Below, in pieces: positions 31,961-42,400 of a stretch of DNA of 64,000 bases. The notes under the pieces are model-generated. The model had not been told where the DNA came from. It saw nothing but the letters and a program-made list of their open reading frames with translations, and ran no database searches. The position numbers and the translations under genes were made by a program. Each line of letters opens with the position of its first letter. Position 1 is the first letter of the stretch. The stretch is from assembly GCA_026122225.1 (NCBI GenBank), contig JANEZZ010002202.1:496001-560000 (forward strand). The letters are read 5' to 3'. The stretch is from Heloderma charlesbogerti. Lineage: Eukaryota; Chordata; Lepidosauria; Squamata; Helodermatidae.

Positions 31961-34900
31961 CACACACAGTCGGGTAGCGCAACTGGATTCTGCATGTGAG
32001 GTATTATAAAGCTCCGCCACATATCGCCAGTGCTTTGGGCTCTGCCCAGGCCAGACAGGGACTGCAGGTTTGGACAAAGTTCTGAGCGACACCTCAGTGT
32101 GACCACTCACAAGTTGTATCATTCTGCCTCATTGTCCCTCAGAACTCTGGATCACATTAGCAGCAGTGTCATCATCCCAAGGGTCCTCCTCGTCACTTGA
32201 TGACTGCTCTACTCTGCTGCTGACGGCTGGTGGGGGGGAGGTGCTCCTTGGGAATCCTGTTGGAGCGTATGAAGGCGAGGGTGGAGACATGTTGTGGCGT
32301 GAGTCTGCTTCGGTGGGCGGTGACAATGTTGCCAGTGGTGGAGAAAAGCCTTTCAGAGGCCACACTCGAGGGAGGGCAAGATAGATGCCAAATGGCGACT
32401 GTGGTCAGATGTGGCCAAATGCCACGTTTTGTATCCCAGTATAGGAGAGGATCACTCTCTGGGCTGATCTGTGTTCCCGAGAAACTCTCTCTTGAATAAC
32501 CTTCAAGTTCCTGGACAGCCACATCATAGGCTGATGCTTTCCTGGCTGCTTTGGCACATTCCCCCTGCCTGCTCCCACTTACACCAAGCTCCACTGCCAT
32601 TGAGGAGTAAAAGCTGAACTTGAGACAAGATGCCCCTGTGTCTGACTCTGTTTGTTGTGTTGGTGGTGCAGCTGCTGTGGCGTCATCATTGCCCCTCCTG
32701 CTGGTGATGGTGCTACTGCTGCAGATATTGTCTTCAGGGGAGGTAGTAGTCCTACTAGCCTCACCCAGCTCCTTCTCATCCAGCCCATCTCTCTGGAAGC
32801 ACTCCATGACTTTCTCAGTCAAATATTTTTTTACACTTTGGAAGTCAGGGTTGTCGTTTGGAGGCTCCGCACTTGTTGTGCTATCCCTGAACTGTGGTTC
32901 AAGGAATGCAGCAGCAACTTATTTAATGTCCCCCCTGATTGAAGTGATGTGTTTGTTGGTGCCCAGCTTCTGCAGAAGGAATTCTGCAAGCCTAACTGCA
33001 GGATTGGGGAATAATTGACTGCCTCCAGCACTGGTGTGCTCACAAATCTCAGAATGGATTTTCTCAGCACCCCCTCTATGATCCTCAGCACAGGTAGCAC
33101 TTGGCCCAGTGTGGCATAGTCTGCACTCAGTACCGCTGTGCATTCATCGAAAATTTTTAAAATGTCCACCAGGTCTTGCATCCAGAGCCACTGATGTGGT
33201 GTGACAAAAAATTTGGAGTGGTGTTGTTTCTCAGTGATGTAGTCATTTATAGCTGGTCTCTGCTCACAGAGTCTCTGAAGCATATGCAATGTGCTGTTCC
33301 AGCGTGTGGACACATCCAAAATGAATTTGTGTTCTGGAAGGCCATGGCTACGTTGGATGGCGCCGATTGCCTCCATTGCTGAGCAGGACTACCGGAAGTG
33401 GGTGCAAATGGATCGGGCCACCTTAAGTAGCTTGCCAATTTTAGGAGAGGCGTTGCTCAATCCAGAACACACCACAAGGTTCAAGCAGTGCGCAACACAC
33501 GGAACGTGGTTTAGCCGTGCAATGCAGGCTGCTTTTAGGTAGTTTGAGGCATTGTCTGTTGCTACACAGCCCACTGTTAGATTTAAGGGGGCCAACCAGG
33601 GCTGAACAACACCACTGATGCTGCTGCTGATGTTTTCCGCTGTCTGTGTCCCTGAGAGCATTGTGGGGGACAATGTCGCTGTTCTATGACTCAGTCGGCT
33701 GCTCGCACTGATGGATACCCAGTGCGCGGTGACACACAGATAAGACTTTGTTTGGTTACTTGTCCATGTGTCACTCGTTAAATGTACACTTCCTCCAACT
33801 GCACATTTCAAATCCTGTTGGAGCACCCGTCTGATTGCAGAAGCCAGGGCTGGAATGGCTACGCCACTAATGTAGTGACGAGAGGGGACATCCCACCAAG
33901 GGCAGATGCTCTTAATGAAGGTCAAAAAGTCTTCATCTTCCACCAGGGAGAAGGGAAGCATACGTGCTGCAATGGCCACTGTCAGGAGGTGGGTCCACAG
34001 TTGTGCCTGGGCGCTGTCAGAGGGTAATTTCTGTGTCAGCGCAAGGCATTTCTCCAGTGAGATCTGCCTCTTAGCGAAGCTGCCTTCGGTGCCCTTCCCA
34101 CCCAGACCACTTTGCGTGAGGTCTTTGGAAGATGAGGCAAAGGCGGTACTGTTCTTTTTGGATGGTTGTGGCTTCCCGTTGCTATCTTTGGGCACAAGAA
34201 GCGGATGATGCACCTCCATGTGTCGCCTCATGGCAGACGTGCCCACTCGTGGACAGCCCCCTTCTTTTCCTAGCCGCACACGGCTTCTACAAATATCGCA
34301 CATCACGACATAGAGGTTGTTCTCTGCATATTTGAAGAAGCGCCACACATAGGAGTTCACCCTGCCACCACCATTTCTTCTTTGGGGAATGGGGGTTTCA
34401 GTTCCAGATGAGGTGGCATCTGGAGCTGCATGTTTCCACTCATCTGTGGATGGTGTTGTTGATGGTGTTGTTGATGGTGCTGACCAGTGCTTAACAGGGG
34501 ACGTTTGTTCCTGAGGTTTGGGATTGCTCCCACAGAACCCAGAAGGCTGGAAGTGGAGAACAGAGTCAGACCCAGTCTCAGCAGGGACATCATTGATATA
34601 GAAGAGCTCCTCATCATCTTCGCTGTCCGGATCACTGATGACACTAAGTCCTCCGGCCTTTTTTTCAAAATCACATGAGCCGCCGCCCACGAGGTGATCA
34701 TCAGCAGGCAGCTGTGGACCTGGTTCACCTGTCCCACTTCTGCTGTCTGATGCAGGGAGGACGGTTGTGGGCGTCTCTGTAAAGATTCAAAATAGATAGA
34801 GGCAGAGTTTCATGAGAAATGCGACTTTTACACATGAGTAATAGCCAAGAGAATAAAACTGTGTAGTTGTAGCAACCTATGAAACATAGCTTGGAGGAAT

Positions 34901-35139
34901 AGCAATCGATCAACATGACACAAGGTGCAGATGTAAGCTACTCCTGCACTAGCGACCACTGAGAAAGCACATTAGGTGCAAAAACAATGTACTGTACAGA
35001 CTTGGAAACTCAACGAGAGTTATCTAAACGTGTCCTCACAGGAGAAAGTCTGAAAAGCATGGGGGAGGAGATATCTGGCTCCCTTGCAAGGTCCACTCCT
35101 TTCATCAGCTCTATTATACCATTGTGTGGGACTCATCAC

Positions 35140-35369
35140 CCACAGGGCTGGCCCGAAGCATTTTGCTTCCTGAGGCAAAGGGTAAAATGGCACCCCTCCA
35201 TCCTACATAGGGCGATAGCTGAATCTTACTTGAACAGTGACAATTGGAGATCCTCTTCCACCACACCAGAGGACAACAAGCTGGTTGAGGAGCTACAAGG
35301 CAGTCTGAGGAGCACCCCCAGTTCTGTGCCACAACACCTCACTGCTACCTAACGATAGGGCTGGTCCTG
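35140..35369. mobile_element. Diverged hAT-type MITE in the transposase intron
   Basis: Ends CAGGGCTGGCCC and GGGCTGGTCCTG (inverted, 9 of 12) and the phrase CTGAGGCAAAG resemble the family at 23251-23515. I see no convincing duplication. Confidence 0.45.
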
Positions 35370-35874
35370 ACCTGAGCACATACTTGGCAGATCCCACTGC
35401 CTTTTTCCAGGGTGCAGGGTGCATTTGTGGTCCCCCGGGAGCAGTGCCTGATTAGTCAGGCCCTCTTTTTGTAGTAGCCATATCGGGGGTCAGACTAAAG
35501 AGACTAAATAAGTGTCTGACTCAGATTTCTGCAACATTTTAAAAACCATCCTCAGAAATGTAATTGCTTAATCAATTCACATTGCAGCTCTAGTTAAAAG
35601 AGATCAAGCCCAAACAAGACAGCAAACTATGATGAATGGCTTTGGAAACAAAGCAAGCACAAAACACTGAAGTGTTTTCCCACCGAAAAGGTGTATCGTT
35701 TGAGAAAGTATTGCAGTTCTTTTAAAGACTTGGGGTTTTCATTAGTACTAGAGCACCATGTAACATTTAATTAATATGAAATATGTTCACAGCAATGAAT
35801 ATGAATGAATGTAAAACAGTCGTGTATGTTTTGTTGTGTTGAAGAAGAAGATCCCTTCCCCAAATGGTCCCCTC

Positions 35875-35990
35875 CAAAGGTTTTGGACTTCAACTCCCAT
35901 CAGGCCCAGCCGGCATGACCAATGGTCAATAATGCTGGGAGTTGTAGCCCAAAACATCTGGAAGGCTGCAGGTTGCAGAAGGCTAATGTA
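35875..35990. repeat. Palindromic dispersed repeat (AACTCCCATCA .. GGGAGTTGTAG)
   Basis: GGACTTCAACTCCCATCAGG pairs with TGGGAGTTGTAGCCCAAAAC about 60 bp on. Related but diverged copies lie at 46505-46610 and 47440-47490. A short inverted-repeat family of unknown class. Confidence 0.6.
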
Positions 35991-36637
35991 GGGACTATTC
36001 AAATATTCAAAGATATTTATTTGTATCCAGATATTCACAAGCACCTGTGATGACAGAGTCTTACCAGATTCATCCTTTGGAATGAGGTAGATATTTTGAC
36101 TTTCATCCCGCCGCTGCAGAGTCTCCTTGGGAACATTTTCATCCACTTTGGGTTTGGAGACACTGCCCTTCCGCTCACCATCCAAGAACTTTCTTCCTCT
36201 TCCTCTGGAGTTGTGGCCGGTTGTGCCTGTGTCACTTTCTGTAGTGGAAATTGGTGGTGTGCACTGCTTATGGGTGCGGGGTGGACTGGGGCTGGGGCCG
36301 CTGTCGCTGCTGGTCACACCTTGGGCTTCCTCCACTTCCATCTCATTATTAAAATACCGCTGAAATGCAACCTCAGTGGTGTATGTTCTTGCCGGGCGTC
36401 CACGCCTCTTTTGACTGCTGGATTGACCACGGGTTCCTCTTTTCTCCATGTTCATGTCTCTGGGCAGAAGGAGACATAAATGCATGTGGCAAAGCTGAAA
36501 TCATGTGAACAGCCTACAATCGCAGATATAGTACAATGTAGAAGTAGTTACCCTCCAATCCAGCCATTCAATGCTAACTAAATAGGGGCATATTGTACAG
36601 CAGACAAGGCTGAAAAGCCCAGGATGGAGGATGTGGT

Positions 36638-37430
36638 CCATCCATGCCCAGGAGGATGGGGGATGGAAGCCTTCCAGCTCCCCCCCTCCCCCCACCCCAA
36701 AAAGAAATACATAGGCAGGCACATGGGTTAATCCTGGAAAGCCCAGGAGGATGGGGGATGGAATCCTTGCCTTGTTGCAGACTAGCAATAGCAATGGCGA
36801 CTGGAGCATGGCTTCCCCCCCCCAGGCCAGTCCCCCCCTCCCCCCACCCCAGAAAGAAATACAGAGGCAGGCACATGGGTTAATCCTGGAAAGCCCAGGA
36901 GGATGGGGGATGGAATCCTTGCCTTGCACCCTCGCCATGCCCGCTCCCTGGAGCATGGCTTCCCCCGCACATGGGTTAATCCTGGAAAGCCCAGGAGGAT
37001 GGGGGATGGAACTGCCTGCAATGCGCAGCATGGCTTCCCCCCCCCCCGTCCCCCTCCCCCACCCCAGAATCAGGCAGCCGGTATCTGAAGCCAGGGATGA
37101 TGCCTTGCAACCTGGCAGGCTCCACATGGGTTAATCCTGGAAAGCCCAGGAGGATGGGGGATGGAATCCTTCCAGCTCCCCCCCTCCCCCCACCCCAGAA
37201 AGCAATACATAGGCAGGCACATGGGTTAATCCTGGAAAGCCCAGGAGGATGGGGGATGGAATCCTTGCCTTGTTGCAGACTAGCAATAGCAATGGCGCCT
37301 GGAGCATGGCTTCCCCCCCCAGGCCAGTCCCCCCCCTGCCCCAACCCACTCAGAAATACATAGGCAGGCACATGGGTTAATCCTGGAAAGCCCAGGAGGA
37401 TGGGGGATGGCGTCCTTGCAGGATGCCTTC
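36638..37430. repeat. Minisatellite upstream of the hAT transposase
   Basis: Six full and one partial copy of a unit containing ACATGGGTTAATCCTGGAAA and GCCCAGGAGGATGGGGGATG (starts near 36721, 36871, 36967, 37124, 37219 and 37369). They are separated by variable C-rich spacers, some with GACTAGCAATAGCAATGGCG. Spacing varies from about 95 to 157 bp. It lies in the 5' flank of the transposase gene, so it may be promoter or subterminal sequence; that role is inferred. It makes long spurious ORFs on both strands. Confidence 0.85.
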
Positions 37431-38985
37431 CCACCCAGTTCCCCCTGCTCCTCCATCTCACCCCAAAATCACTAAGCATAGGGGCACATTCAGGTAAAGT
37501 AAACATACCTTCACTGTAATAAAGAAAAAAGAAAGAAGGTTGAACTGCAGTGCCGTAGAATGCGGGGATGCAGATAAAGAAACACCCTCCTTGCAGCAGC
37601 TGGGACGGAGCAGCAGTGGCGCCTGTTCTAGTCTGTCTCTGGACTCTAGCTTGGAGCAAGTGAGGCTGCACGACTGCTGTTCTATGTGAACTGAAGGCGG
37701 GAATCCACGGGTCGATGAGTTCCCTCCCCTCAATGATGTTACCTTCCTGGTGGGGTGGGGGGGTGGCCTGGAGGGATCTCGCTCACCTGACCTCACCTGA
37801 CCTGAACCTGACCTCACACAGACAATAAAACAAAAGATGAGGCTATGCAGCTCAGCCTCAGGGCAGGCAGGCTACGTGCACTTCGTGACCCCGTCCCTCC
37901 CAGCGAAAGAAAGCCGCATCGTAGCAGGAAAGGAAACCGCATGTTTATTAAATAGTTTCGTGAAATCCTTTTCACCATCTTTCGTCCAAATTTGCGAAGT
38001 TGCCTTCGTAAATACCTTCGTAAAACTTTCGGCAGATAAAAAAAGATAAAGTGCTGCGTGAGCTCAGGTTTGGGTAGACTGGGGCGCCCCGTCCCAGAAT
38101 AGGGTTCAGCGAACTGAATGTGGTTGATTTCGGGCCCATTTCACTTTCGAGAGAATTTCTCTGACATCCCTAGCCTCCTCATTATGCTTTTGCAGTAAGG
38201 GACTATCTTGACAACACCTTCCCACAGCATTGGATCAGATGATGTGGCAGCATTGAATGGCCACCACGTTCACCTGACTTAACACCAATGGACTTCTTTT
38301 GGGGGGGCATAGTAAAGAATGAGGTTTCTGAGAGGAATTCCTGGACAGTGGACGAATTAAAAGAGTTCATCTTGGAAGCATTTATGGACATTGATGCGGA
38401 CTGGAATTTGTGTCATACTGTGTGTCACAGTGTTCTGGACAGGTTCGAGGAATGTTGCAACTTTGATGGAATACATTTTGAGCACTTACGAGATTAAACA
38501 GTGTTAAACAAATGTAAATGTAATAAACAATGTAATAAAATGCAAATAAACTATACTATATACCTACTTTTGGGCCACTCTGTACATTGGTATTCAGAAT
38601 AATTGACTGAAAGCCCAGTTCTGGCAAGTGAGAGCCTATGGCTGTGCAAAATTATTAATATTAGAGCTGGGAGATTTCAGCCACATTTGCCTTGGCTTAA
38701 CACAGAAATGATCTGAGATTTTCTGGTGGGAAATAGAAAACCCTGGATCATTTTCTGAGCCAATTCAAGGGCTAAGAAATATGCCCTCATCACCCCCTGC
38801 CACTATTCCCACAGTGCCCCAAAGTCCTCTCCCCTAGCGTCCACCTTCCCAAGCACACGTCCCCCTTTCTTTCACATCCTGCAATTGCAGAAGCCCTCAA
38901 AAGAACTACATCTCCCATAGTTCTCTGGGCTTGTGTCCTGACACACTATTATACAGATGTCAGGGTGACAAAGAGGAGGAGAAAA

Positions 38986-39433
38986 TAGGAATGTTGAGGG
39001 AGTCCAGGTGGGAGGTGGAGTCCAGCAAACTCCCCCCTCTCCACTCAGCTGCCCGTCCCCAGACATCCGCTACTTACCCAGCACGCTTGGCTTCCTGGTC
39101 AAGCTGTTGGGCAGTCTGCAGGTGCCCAGCGTGCAGCCACCTGACTCCTCAGTGAGCTGCCATTTTGCATAAAAGTGGCAGCTCATTGTTTTATGTAAAA
39201 GGTGTTTTACGTAAATGGCAGCCATAAAGCCATTTACGTAAAACATCTTTTATGTAAAACAACGAGCCACCATTTTTATGCAAAATGGCAGCTCACTGAG
39301 GCATCAGGGAGTTGTATGCCACTCACCAGGTGCCCACGGACCACCTCCCAGCTCAACCAGGGAGCCAAACAGGGGCGGGTAAGGGGCGGGGTCTGGCACA
39401 TGGGGCGAGTGCAAGGTGGTTCTCCCATCCCTA
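38986..39433. mobile_element. hAT element with a 150-bp central hairpin
   Basis: Exact flanks GGAGAAAA at 38978-38985 and 39434-39441. Ends TAGGAATGT and CCATCCCTA. The centre at about 39150-39305 is one long inverted repeat (CAGTGAGCTGCCATTTTGCA .. TGCAAAATGGCAGCTCACTG) with TTTTACGTAAATGGC at its middle. No coding capacity. A third palindromic design within hAT-type ends. Confidence 0.88.
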
Positions 39434-39441
39434 GGAGAAAA

Positions 39442-42400
39442 TCACCTCTTCTCCTCTCCCCATGCACCACTGCTGCTACTGTTGGCACCACCACTTGCAA
39501 GACAAATGGAGGGAGGCATGTATTTGGGAGACTGGGGAGGAGCGCTTTGGGGGATTGTGAGAGCTGTTGGGGATGGGCAGGAGTGAAGCTAGGATTTCAT
39601 CTCCATTTGGATTTCAATCCAAGCTGGGTAATAATTCTGTGGCTTGTAAAGTTTTCCTTTCTTTTAAGGCTGGCCTTTGCAAGCTGCCACAGTCCATGCT
39701 CAGCAAACTGTGCTGGCATCCCCAGAATATCATAATAATATTGTGGATAAAACAGGCCACTTGTACAAAGTCATACTGGTGATTGCTCTTTATTATTGCT
39801 GTTCTTACCTATACCAGGATGAAATGGATAAAGGAAGACAAAAGATGTTTTATATTCCAAGAAGTTTTCTTCTACTTGTTGGTTCTATCCCAAAATGCCC
39901 TTAAGCACAGAGAAGTGGCATGAGAATGCAGCCAAATTAGCAAGCTGAAAGCAATATGTACTTGGCATGGCAAGCCACAACAGAGTGGAAGTGAGTGTGT
40001 GCCATTTGCAAGCTGACAGACTGAGATACTTTGCAAAGAAGTGAGACTATAATATAAAAAGGTACCTCCCATTGTATTCAGAATCATATGGTGTGGAATA
40101 TAGTAAAGCATAGAGTTGTATTATTTGTGAAGCTATTTCTTACACTACAATTTGCACCAGCATTCCCATACCACAGTCTCTCTCTCTCTCTCTCGCTCTC
40201 TCTCGCTCTCTCTCATCCCTCTGAAAAGAGCATGGTGTGTATAAATCTCTCCTTTTACTCTTCAAATGCAGATGAATATTTGGAAAGGCTACTGCACCCT
40301 GCTTGCATATACTTGGAAGGAAAAGCTGCAGTTATACATATCCTAAGCAACATGATTGTTTATATTCAGGCTTGCAGAGTCAAGGATAAAATGCATTGTA
40401 AGAAGAGTGCTGTGATGTGATGTGATGTGAAGGCATTCTCTGTCAGGAGCTGATAATGAATGGGATACTTAAGAACACTTTTGACAAATATCAATTATTT
40501 TAATGATCTGAGCAGTAGGGGTGTGCAATGAAAAAAAGGTTTGGGGGAGGGGGGTCCAGATCTAAAACTGATTCTATTTTTACTTTCTTCTGTAAAGCTT
40601 TCATTCATATTTAGTTAATTCTTCTGTGTTTCAGATTTGAGTTTGTGTTTCAGTAAACCTTTCAACATAGATTTTCACGGGAAGAAAGAAAGGTTGTTGT
40701 CCTAAAATCAGCTGGGGGGAGGGGGAGGGGGAGGGGGAGGGAAGCCCACCCTCACCAATGATACTGTTGCCCCAAGGGTCCTTGTCAGTACTGGGCTTTT
40801 CTCCCTCACCAGACAATTCAGGGCTGCAGTCTCTCCTTAGTGTTGTGCAGGTCAATGGAGATGGTTCGCACTGGGGTAAAGAAGAGCTAAACATCACAGA
40901 ACAGCTGGAGGGAGACATTCCTAGCTGTAATAGAGCCCCTGTTACCCCAAGGGTCCTTGGCGGGGGTGGTAATTCCCCTCCTCCATCATTTTCCTGCATG
41001 CAGCACTTTCTCCCCAATTGGTTTGCACTGAGGAAAGAAGGGGGGCATGCAGGAAAATGGATGGAGGAGGTTCATTCCCCCCTCCCCGATCAAGGACCCT
41101 GTTGCACCAAGGGTGCTTGGTGGGTGGTGGGGTGGTTTTTTTTACTCAGTGTGTCATAGGGGCATTTGATTGCACTTCCCCGCCCCTGCCCCCTTGTGTT
41201 CAACAGCCCCCAACCTGCTAGCCCATATCCCCGCACCAGGACTTGGTTATCACTTTCAGAGCTAGCTAGCTGAGTGTCCCCCACCCCCAGTGAACTTCTG
41301 AAATAATGATTCACCATTTCCCACCTGTCAGCTTTGCAGTGCAAAGGGCAAACCATGAGAAGTCAAGCAAAATAAATCTGAATTAACATCAATATGAAAG
41401 AGAAACCTAAAAGGAAGGAAATTTGGATTCATTTTAATTCTGAGATAAATATGAGTAGGGCTCTTTCGTATTTTTTTTCCCCTTTGATTTCCCAAATGGA
41501 CATCTCCACTTATCAGCAGAACTATGTATTTGCGGGTAACCAGTGTCAGGGTCTGAAAAGGCAGTAAAACATCAGAGGTGGCTTATCAAAGATCTTTTGG
41601 AATTTACACCCATCCATACTAGTCTCTACCCATTCCTTGCTAGGTCCAGCTAGTTTTTACCCATGACCTGCCAGGGTCTGCCCATATCCCTCCAGATTTC
41701 ACTCTTGCTGTATCCATGAACCACCAGGTTCCATTCCCTGGCCCACTCTAGTTGCATTCTCTCTTTAGACAGCCTGCATTTTTGGTTTCAAAAGCTAGAA
41801 AATCCTGCTTAACAGTCAAATAAAAGATGGTTATCTGCCATGGTACAGTCAGTTTCAAAGGACTGCTATTGCTTTAACGCTCATCCCCCACCCCCACCCC
41901 CACGTTCATACAACACTGGGTGGCTATGTGTAAAAATGGCAGAGGCAATTTAACAAGTATGTCAGTCATACAGACTGGATGTCAAATTTGGAATACAAAA
42001 GAAGGGGGGATACTTAAGAATAGTTTTGTGTATAGAAAGACATGAGAACAGGCACTTAAATTCACCTAAAACTAACTGGCAACATCAGTATTAAGGTGCC
42101 TGGTTCGACCAATTATTTTTTTTTAAAGCAAGATCTGCTATATTTCATCCACTGAAGATGTCATCCACTGAAATTGTCAAAAGGTAGGTATTTCATCCCA
42201 TGAATGTTATACTTTATGGTGGCTTTACTGAGAATGGCATAAATGCTTGTTAGCAAAATATTCAGTAAACTGCTCTTTAAATTAACATAGTGAAACCTTA
42301 ATCTGTGAATGGAATGTTTAGGACAACTTTTAAAAAATAATTTAAACCATTCTTCATCCTTATAGGGTTGAAATAAGCTTTTGTACATATTTGAAATGCA

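Larger units (their letters stand above)
32129..36455 (-). pseudogene. hAT transposase with BED finger, two coding exons, recently broken
   Basis: Exon 1 (36455-36065) starts MNMEKRG and holds an AT-hook-like KRRGRPART at about residues 16-24. It ends at donor TCTG|GTAAGA. Exon 2 starts at 34776 after acceptor TTGAATCTTTACAG, joins in frame (phase 1) and is about 860 codons. An acceptor-like CTTCTGCCCAG just before the start suggests an upstream untranslated exon. A BED zinc finger (CDIC .. HMEVHH) lies at about residues 271-322. Catalytic residues are visible: Asp in TSDTWTS (about 466), Asp in ATDNASNYLKAA (about 538), the CVAHCLNL motif, and Glu in ASERLFSTTGN in the C-terminal dimerisation region. 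Lesions: TAG at 33391-33389, a one-base frameshift near 33010, TAA at 32921-32919. A C-run near 32230 probably shifts the end from the TGA at 32195-32193 to a stop at 32129, giving an acidic tail (SSSDEEDPWDDD). Few lesions imply recent inactivation. Confidence 0.88.
28280..38172. mobile_element. Large hAT element with two genes (candidate autonomous source)
   Basis: The left end AGGGATGTACGGAAGTCACT is the A end of the short palindromic copies. It is followed by the same GC-rich block, a P1 palindrome (28552-28588), P2 (28617-28650) and part of P3 (28669-28760). The right end TTCGAGAGAATTTCTCTGAC plus CATCCCTA is a short version of the B end. It splits the mariner codon series ..GGG GCA CCT CC/T CAT TAT, so both junctions are placed to within a base or two. 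The duplication is imperfect (GGCACCTC / GCCTCCTC, 6 of 8). Contents: a plus-strand Myb/SANT gene, then a convergent minus-strand hAT transposase gene, a minisatellite and subterminal CTTCGTAAA motifs at about 37975-38035. An internal second left end at 31933 is the main uncertainty about unit structure. Confidence 0.8.
23789..38497 (+). pseudogene. mariner transposase, in four pieces
   Basis: Pieces are 23789-23801, 24614-24927, 27843-28279 and 38173-38497. The ORF starts ATGATGGCAGCGA (two ATGs in frame) at 23789/23792. The N-terminus (SQEQRKWILKQYWKTENAER, then THLTIYRLRDKFEATG) is a helix-turn-helix DNA-binding domain. The first catalytic Asp is in IIWSDEASFKLSG, the second in FQQDGAPP, and the third in SPDLTPMDFF. 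Forty-one residues separate the second and third Asp across the insertion, which fits the DD41D (rosa-like) group rather than classical DD34D. A TGA lies between them, and one extra G-run base shifts the frame after DFFW. The C-terminus ends near HFEHLRD. Family assignment is from spacing only. Confidence 0.85.
23552..38582 (+). mobile_element. mariner transposon (DD41D-like), split by three hAT insertions
   Basis: The inverted ends GTGGCCCAAAAGTAGGTATA lie at 23557-23576 and, reversed, at 38558-38577, with TA flanks at 23550-23551 and 38583-38584. Removing the three hAT insertions (23802-24613, 24928-27842, 28280-38172) leaves about 1.4 kb, the usual mariner size, with one transposase gene in the right order. 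Two of the three insertions have exact 8-bp duplications inside the mariner ORF, so the element is reconstructed with confidence. It is dead. Confidence 0.92.

Noticed and set aside
36501..37671. ORFs of 120-230 residues rich in repeated GLTHVPAYVF / IPHPPGLSRINP text
   Set aside because: Translations of the minisatellite at 36638-37430, seen in several frames on both strands.
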